Made by a program: the position numbers and the translations under genes
Source of the DNA: Bugula neritina
Lineage: Eukaryota; Bryozoa; Gymnolaemata; Cheilostomatida; Bugulidae
DNA length: 64,000 nt
NCBI GenBank assembly: GCA_964035545.1
Contig: OZ037770.1
Span: forward strand, 1,643,501 to 1,707,500
Direction: 5' to 3'
Shown here: positions 58,483-64,000 of the stretch, one piece after another
Position numbering within the stretch: position 1 is the first letter of the stretch
How the letters are laid out: every line of letters starts with the position of its first letter
Notes under the pieces: model-generated
What the model was told of the DNA's origin: nothing
Database searches by the model: none
The model's input: only the letters and a program-made list of their open reading frames with translations

Positions 58483-58856
58483 CACACACACACACACACA
58501 CACACATGCCACACGATCCCATTTTTACGCTCACACTCCCTTACACTCCCTTACACTTCCTTACACTTTCCTATACTCTCCTACACTATCCTATGCTCTC
58601 CAACACTTGCCTACAATCCCCTACCCTAAACTCCACTCTCCTACACTATCCTACACACCCCTACTCTCTTCTACACACTCCCCCATACCTGCACTCTCTT
58701 ACACTTTATTACTCTCTCCTACATTCTTCTATACTCCCCTGCACTTTCTTACTCTCGCCTACGCTCTCCTACTCTCCTACTCTCCTACACACTCCACTCC
58801 CCCATACCTACACTTTCCTACATTCTCATACTCTCTCTTACACTATACTATAACAC
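58483..58856 (+). repeat. (CA)n and degenerate edge of the satellite
   Basis: (CA)n at 58483-58505, then imperfect cttacactccc/ctatcctacac-like words that grade into the regular 20-bp array. Degenerate edge units are typical of tandem arrays. Confidence 0.8.
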
Positions 58857-61800
58857 TCCCCTACTCTATCCTACAGTCTCCTACTTTATCCTACAGTCTC
58901 CTACTCTATCCTACAGTCTCCTACTCTATCCTACACTCCCCTACTCTATCCTACACTCCCCTACTCTATCCTACAGTCCCCTACTTTATCCTACAGTCTC
59001 CTACTCTATCCTACAGTCTCCTACTCTATCCTACACTCCCCTACTCTATCCTACAGTCTCCTACTCTATCCTACAGTCTCCTACTCTATCCTACACTCCC
59101 CTACTCTATCCTACAGTCTCCTACTCTATCCTACAGTCTCCTACTCTATCCTACAGTCTCCTACTCTATCCTACAGTCTCCTACTCTATCCTACAGTCTC
59201 CTACTCTATCCTACAGTCTCCTACTTTATCCTACAGTCTCCTACTCTATCCTACAGTCTCCTACTCTATCCTACAGTCTCCTACTCTATCTTACAGTCTC
59301 CTACTCTATCCTACAGTCTCCTACTCTATCCTACAGTCTCCTACTTTATCCTACAGTCTCCTACTTTATCCTACAGTCTCCTACTTTATCCTACAGTCTC
59401 CTACTCTATCCTACAGTCCCCTACTCTATCCTACAGTCTCCTACTCTATCCTACACTCCCCTACTCTATCCTACACTCCCCTACTCTATCCTACAGTCCC
59501 CTACTTTATCCTACAGTCTCCTACTCTATCCTACAGTCTCCTACTCTATCCTACACTCCCCTACTCTATCCTACAGTCTCCTACTCTATCCTACAGTCTC
59601 CTACTCTATCCTACAGTCTCCTACTTTATCCTACACTCCCCTACTCTATCCTACAGTCTCCCACTCTATCCTACAGTCTCCTACTCTATCCTACAGTCTC
59701 CTACTCTATCCTACAGTCTCCTACTCTATCCTACAGTCTCCTACTCTATCCTACAGTCTCCTACTTTATCCTACAGTCTCCTACTCTATCCTACAGTCCC
59801 CTACTCTATCCTACAGTCTCCTACTCTATCCTACACTCCCCTACTCTATCCTACACTCCCCTACTCTATCCTACAGTCCCCTACTTTATCCTACAGTCTC
59901 CTACTCTATCCTACAGTCTCCTACTCTATCCTACAGTCTCCTACTCTATTCTACAGTCTCCTACTCTATCCTACAGTCTCCTACTTTATCCTACAGTCTC
60001 CTACTCTATCCTACAGTCTCCTACTCTATCCTACAGTCTCCTACTCTATCCTACAGTCTCCTACTCTATCCTACAGTCTCCTACTCTATCCTACAGTCTC
60101 CTACTTTATCCTACACTCCCCTACTCTATCCTACAGTCTCCTACTCTATCCTACAGTCTCCTACTCTATCCTACAGTCTCCTACTCTATCCTACAGTCTC
60201 CTACTCTATCCTACAGTCTCCTACTCTATCCTACAGTCTCCTACTCTATCCTACAGTCTCCTACTCTATCCTACAGTCTCCTACTCTATCCTACAGTCTC
60301 CTACTCTATCCTACAGTCTCCTACTCTATCCTACAGTCTCCTACTCTATCCTACAGTCTCCTACTCTATCCTACACTCCCCTACTCTATCCTACAGTCTC
60401 CTACTTTATCCTACAGTCTCCTACTTTATCCTACAGTCTCCTACTCTATCCTACAGTCCCCTACTCTATCCTACAGTCTCCTACTCTATCCTACACTCCC
60501 CTACTCTATCCTACACTCCCCTACTCTATCCTACAGTCCCCTACTTTATCCTACAGTCTCCTACTCTATCCTACAGTCTCCTACTCTATCCTACACTCCC
60601 CTACTCTATCCTACAGTCTCCTACTCTATCCTACAGTCTCCTACTCTATCCTACACTCCCCTACTCTATCCTACACTCCCCTACTCTATCCTACAGTCTC
60701 CTACTTTATCCTACAGTCTCCTACTCTATCCTACAGTCTCCTACTCTATCCTACAGTCTCCTACTCTATCCTACAGTCTCCTACTCTATCCTACAGTCTC
60801 CTACTTTATCCTACAGTCTCCTACTCTATCCTACAGTCTCCTACTCTATCCTACAGTCTCCTACTTTATCCTACAGTCTCCTACTCTATCCTACAGTCCC
60901 CTACTCTATCCTACAGTCTCCTACTCTATCCTACACTCCCCTACTCTATCCTACACTCCCCTACTCTATCCTACAGTCCCCTACTTTATCCTACAGTCTC
61001 CTACTCTATCCTACAGTCTCCTACTCTATCCTACAGTCTCCTACTCTATCCTACAGTCTCCTACTCTATCCTACAGTCTCCTACTTTATCCTACAGTCTC
61101 CTACTCTATCCTACAGTCTCCTACTCTATCCTACAGTCTCCTACTTTATCCTACAGTCTCCTACTCTATCCTACAGTCTCCTACTCTATCCTACAGTCTC
61201 CTACTCTATCCTACAGTCTCCTACTCTATCCTACAGTCTCCTACTCTATCCTACAGTCTCCTACTTTATCCTACAGTCTCCTACTCTATCCTACAGTCTC
61301 CTACTTTATCCTACAGTCTCCTACTCTATCCTACAGTCTCCTACTCTATCCTACAGTCTCCTACTTTATCCTACAGTCTCCTACTCTATCCTACAGTCTC
61401 CTACTCTATCCTACACTCCCCTACTCTATCCTACAGTCTCCTACTCTATCCTACAGTCTCCTACTCTATCCTACACTCCCCTACTCTATCCTACACTCCC
61501 CTACTCTATCCTACAGTCCCCTACTCTATCCTACAGTCTCCTACTCTATCCTACACTCCCCTACTCTATCCTACACTCCCCTACTCTATCCTACAGTCCC
61601 CTACTTTATCCTACAGTCTCCTACTCTATCCTACAGTCTCCTACTCTATCCTACACTCCCCTACTCTATCCTACAGTCTCCTACTCTATCCTACAGTCTC
61701 CTACTCTATCCTACACTCCCCTACTCTATCCTACACTCCCCTACTCTATCCTACAGTCTCCTACTCTATCCTACAGTCTCCTACTCTATCCTACAGTCTC

Positions 61801-63082
61801 CTACTTTATCCTACAGTCTCCTACTCTATCCTACAGTCCCCTACTCTATCCTACAGTCTCCTACTCTATCCTACACTCCCCTACTCTATCCTACACTCCC
61901 CTACTCTATCCTACAGTCCCCTACTTTATCCTACAGTCTCCTACTCTATCCTACAGTCTCCTACTCTATCCTACAGTCTCCTACTCTATCCTACAGTCTC
62001 CTACTCTATCCTACAGTCTCCTACTTTATCCTACAGTCTCCTACTCTATCCTACAGTCTCCTACTCTATCCTACAGTCTCCTACTTTATCCTACAGTCTC
62101 CTACTCTATCCTACAGTCTCCTACTCTATCCTACAGTCTCCTACTCTATCCTACAGTCTCCTACTCTATCCTACAGTCTCCTACTCTATCCTACAGTCTC
62201 CTACTTTATCCTACAGTCTCCTACTCTATCCTACAGTCTCCTACTTTATCCTACAGTCTCCTACTCTATCCTACAGTCTCCTACTCTATCCTACAGTCTC
62301 CTACTTTATCCTACAGTCTCCTACTCTATCCTACAGTCTCCTACTCTATCCTACACTCCCCTACTCTATCCTACAGTCTCCTACTCTATCCTACAGTCTC
62401 CTACTCTATCCTACACTCCCCTACTCTATCCTACACTCCCCTACTCTATCCTACAGTCCCCTACTCTATCCTACAGTCTCCTACTCTATCCTACACTCCC
62501 CTACTCTATCCTACACTCCCCTACTCTATCCTACAGTCCCCTACTTTATCCTACAGTCTCCTACTCTATCCTACAGTCTCCTACTCTATCCTACACTCCC
62601 CTACTCTATCCTACAGTCTCCTACTCTATCCTACAGTCTCCTACTCTATCCTACACTCCCCTACTCTATCCTACACTCCCCTACTCTATCCTACAGTCTC
62701 CTACTTTATCCTACAGTCTCCTACTCTATCCTACAGTCTCCTACTCTATCCTACACTCCCCTACTCTATCCTACAGTCTCCTACTCTATCCTACAGTCTC
62801 CTACTCTATCCTACACTCCCCTACTCTATCCTACACTCCCCTACTTTATCCTACAGTCTCCTACTTTATCCTACACTCCCCTACTCTATCCTACACTCCC
62901 CTATTCTATCCTACACTCCCCTACTCTATCCTACAGTCTCCTACTTTATCCTACAGTCTCCTACTCTATCCTACAGTCTCCTACTCTATCCTACACTCCC
63001 CTACTCTATCCTACAGTCTCCTACTCTATCCTACACTCCCCTACTCTATCCTACACTCCCCTACTCTATCCTACAGTCTCCT
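58857..63082 (+). repeat. 20-bp satellite array, about 211 units, with higher-order repeats
   Basis: Unit ctactctatcctacagtctc repeated without length change for more than 4.2 kb. Five main variants differ at the Ctc/Ttt position (ctactttatc) and at the 3' end (agtctc, actccc, agtccc). Variant order itself recurs, including a block of about 47 units repeated near 60821 and 61761. No unit contains a stop in any plus frame, so a 1526-codon frame (58607-63187) is open; it is a tandem-repeat artefact with no start context or domain. Confidence 0.95.
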
Positions 63083-63089
63083 AAACTTC

Positions 63090-64000
63090 TCCCCTACAGT
63101 CTCTTACATTTAAAGACTCACAGTAAAAGAAGACATAGTGAGATAGAGAAATATAAAAAATATGCTAAAGTGAGGATTAAGAGATAAAAATAAAGACAGG
63201 AGGAGAGAAAGAAAAAAAAAGAAAAGAAATAAAAAACTTAACACAAAGATAATGGGCCTATTAATAACATACTGCAGACATTTTTTGAACTAAGAGCTTT
63301 GCAACTACGAGTACTGCTATTTGCTCATTAGCTTGCACATGATCAAAGACAGCAATTTTCAATCAAGATTACTGCATACAATGTAGAATCAAACGGGTTG
63401 ACAATTCATATGCCGGTAAAATAAGTTTAGATAACTCCACTTGTATTCATTTCAATAAAGAAGAATGTATTATCAAATATTCTGCACCATGTTATTCTAA
63501 AAGGTTATTAAATGAATTATTGTTGATTCTAATATGATACTTCAATTTATTATTATTTTGTTTATGGAAATAGTCCAGTAAAGTTTTGCTAATGCAAGTA
63601 GCTCTTATACCTAACAATTCGTATTTTTTGAGGTCTCTGATTTAATCATCAAATACGCCCAGTGCCGGTAGATCTATGTGCACCTGACAAAAGTGTGAAT
63701 GGATTTTAATCACACTTTGTAATGTCCATGAATAAGATGCATCTGTTAAAACAGCTATCTTTTGTTCATTAGGATGAAGATCATATTGCATAATTGTTTT
63801 TGTTGAGTTAGTGTCGAAGCTCTATTATCTAACCTTACTTGAGTAATGCCCAATGAACTAGTTTCTCTACTAACTGCAACAGCCTTTAAAGGAATTTATC
63901 AATAATGCATGACAAATGAAAAATTGTACGTATTTTTACGCCATGCAATAACTATGCTTATATTAGAAAAGTATATACATTGAGCGGTTCTTTGTAGTGC
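63090..64000. other. AT-rich intergenic DNA after the satellite
   Basis: A purine-rich stretch (about 63120-63235) follows the array; no gene recognised to the end of the window. Confidence 0.45.

Noticed and set aside
58607-63187. 1526-codon open frame as a protein gene
   Set aside because: It is read through a 20-bp tandem satellite that has no stop in any plus frame; no start context, signal peptide or domain.

Overview
The window looks like nuclear DNA of an animal, most likely a marine invertebrate of the lophotrochozoan kind. That placement is inference; nothing here fixes the species. Signs: strongly AT-rich sequence, short coding exons with GT/AG borders separated by long introns, AATAAA polyadenylation signals, two Penelope-like retroelement families, an R2/R4-type non-LTR retrotransposon, Ty3/gypsy fragments, tRNA-like SINE pieces and large simple-sequence arrays. 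There is no operon, no prokaryotic signal, no rRNA gene and no intact tRNA gene.

The host-gene signal is a scattered family of tiny cysteine-rich (knottin-like, inhibitor-cystine-knot style) secreted-peptide exons: 502-549 and 2604-2659 (+), 30127-30224 (-), 33057-33146, 34107-34204 and 34423-34481 (+), and 36112-36239 (-). They share phase-1 borders, short length, a Cys-x5-CysCys-x4-Cys core in most, and a nearby AATAAA. The exons at 30.2 kb and 34.1 kb are inverted paralogues with a conserved tail and variable loop residues. Signal-peptide exons were not found.

Layout. 0-16.5 kb: one knottin gene end, two GC-rich hairpins, a 3.7-kb interval bounded by 23-bp inverted repeats with TA at the edges (holding tRNA-like SINE pieces and a 22-bp minisatellite), and a fold-back element at 14.2 kb. 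16.5-24.5 kb: a decayed R4/Dong-like retrotransposon with (TAA)n on both sides, followed by nearly 5 kb of cryptically simple DNA. 24.5-30 kb: mostly featureless, with a 38-bp GC-rich insert between 17-bp direct repeats (a second copy lies at 35.9 kb) and a pyrimidine tract. 30-43 kb: knottin exons interleaved with Penelope family 1 (GIY-YIG, hammerhead-ribozyme-like 3' end, next to (TA)n) and Penelope family 2 (RT plus GIY-YIG inside ~245-bp inverted terminal repeats). 45-55.5 kb: two further family-2 copies sharing a 3' flank (apparent segmental duplication) around a head-to-head pair of broken Ty3/gypsy halves. 55.9 kb: a palindromic remnant of the family-2 terminal repeat. 58.5-63.1 kb: a 20-bp satellite with higher-order structure.

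Nearly all long reading frames here are retroelement remnants or tandem-repeat artefacts. The items most worth following up are the knottin exon cluster, the tiny duplicated-target GC-rich insert, the ribozyme-like structures in both Penelope families, and the higher-order satellite.
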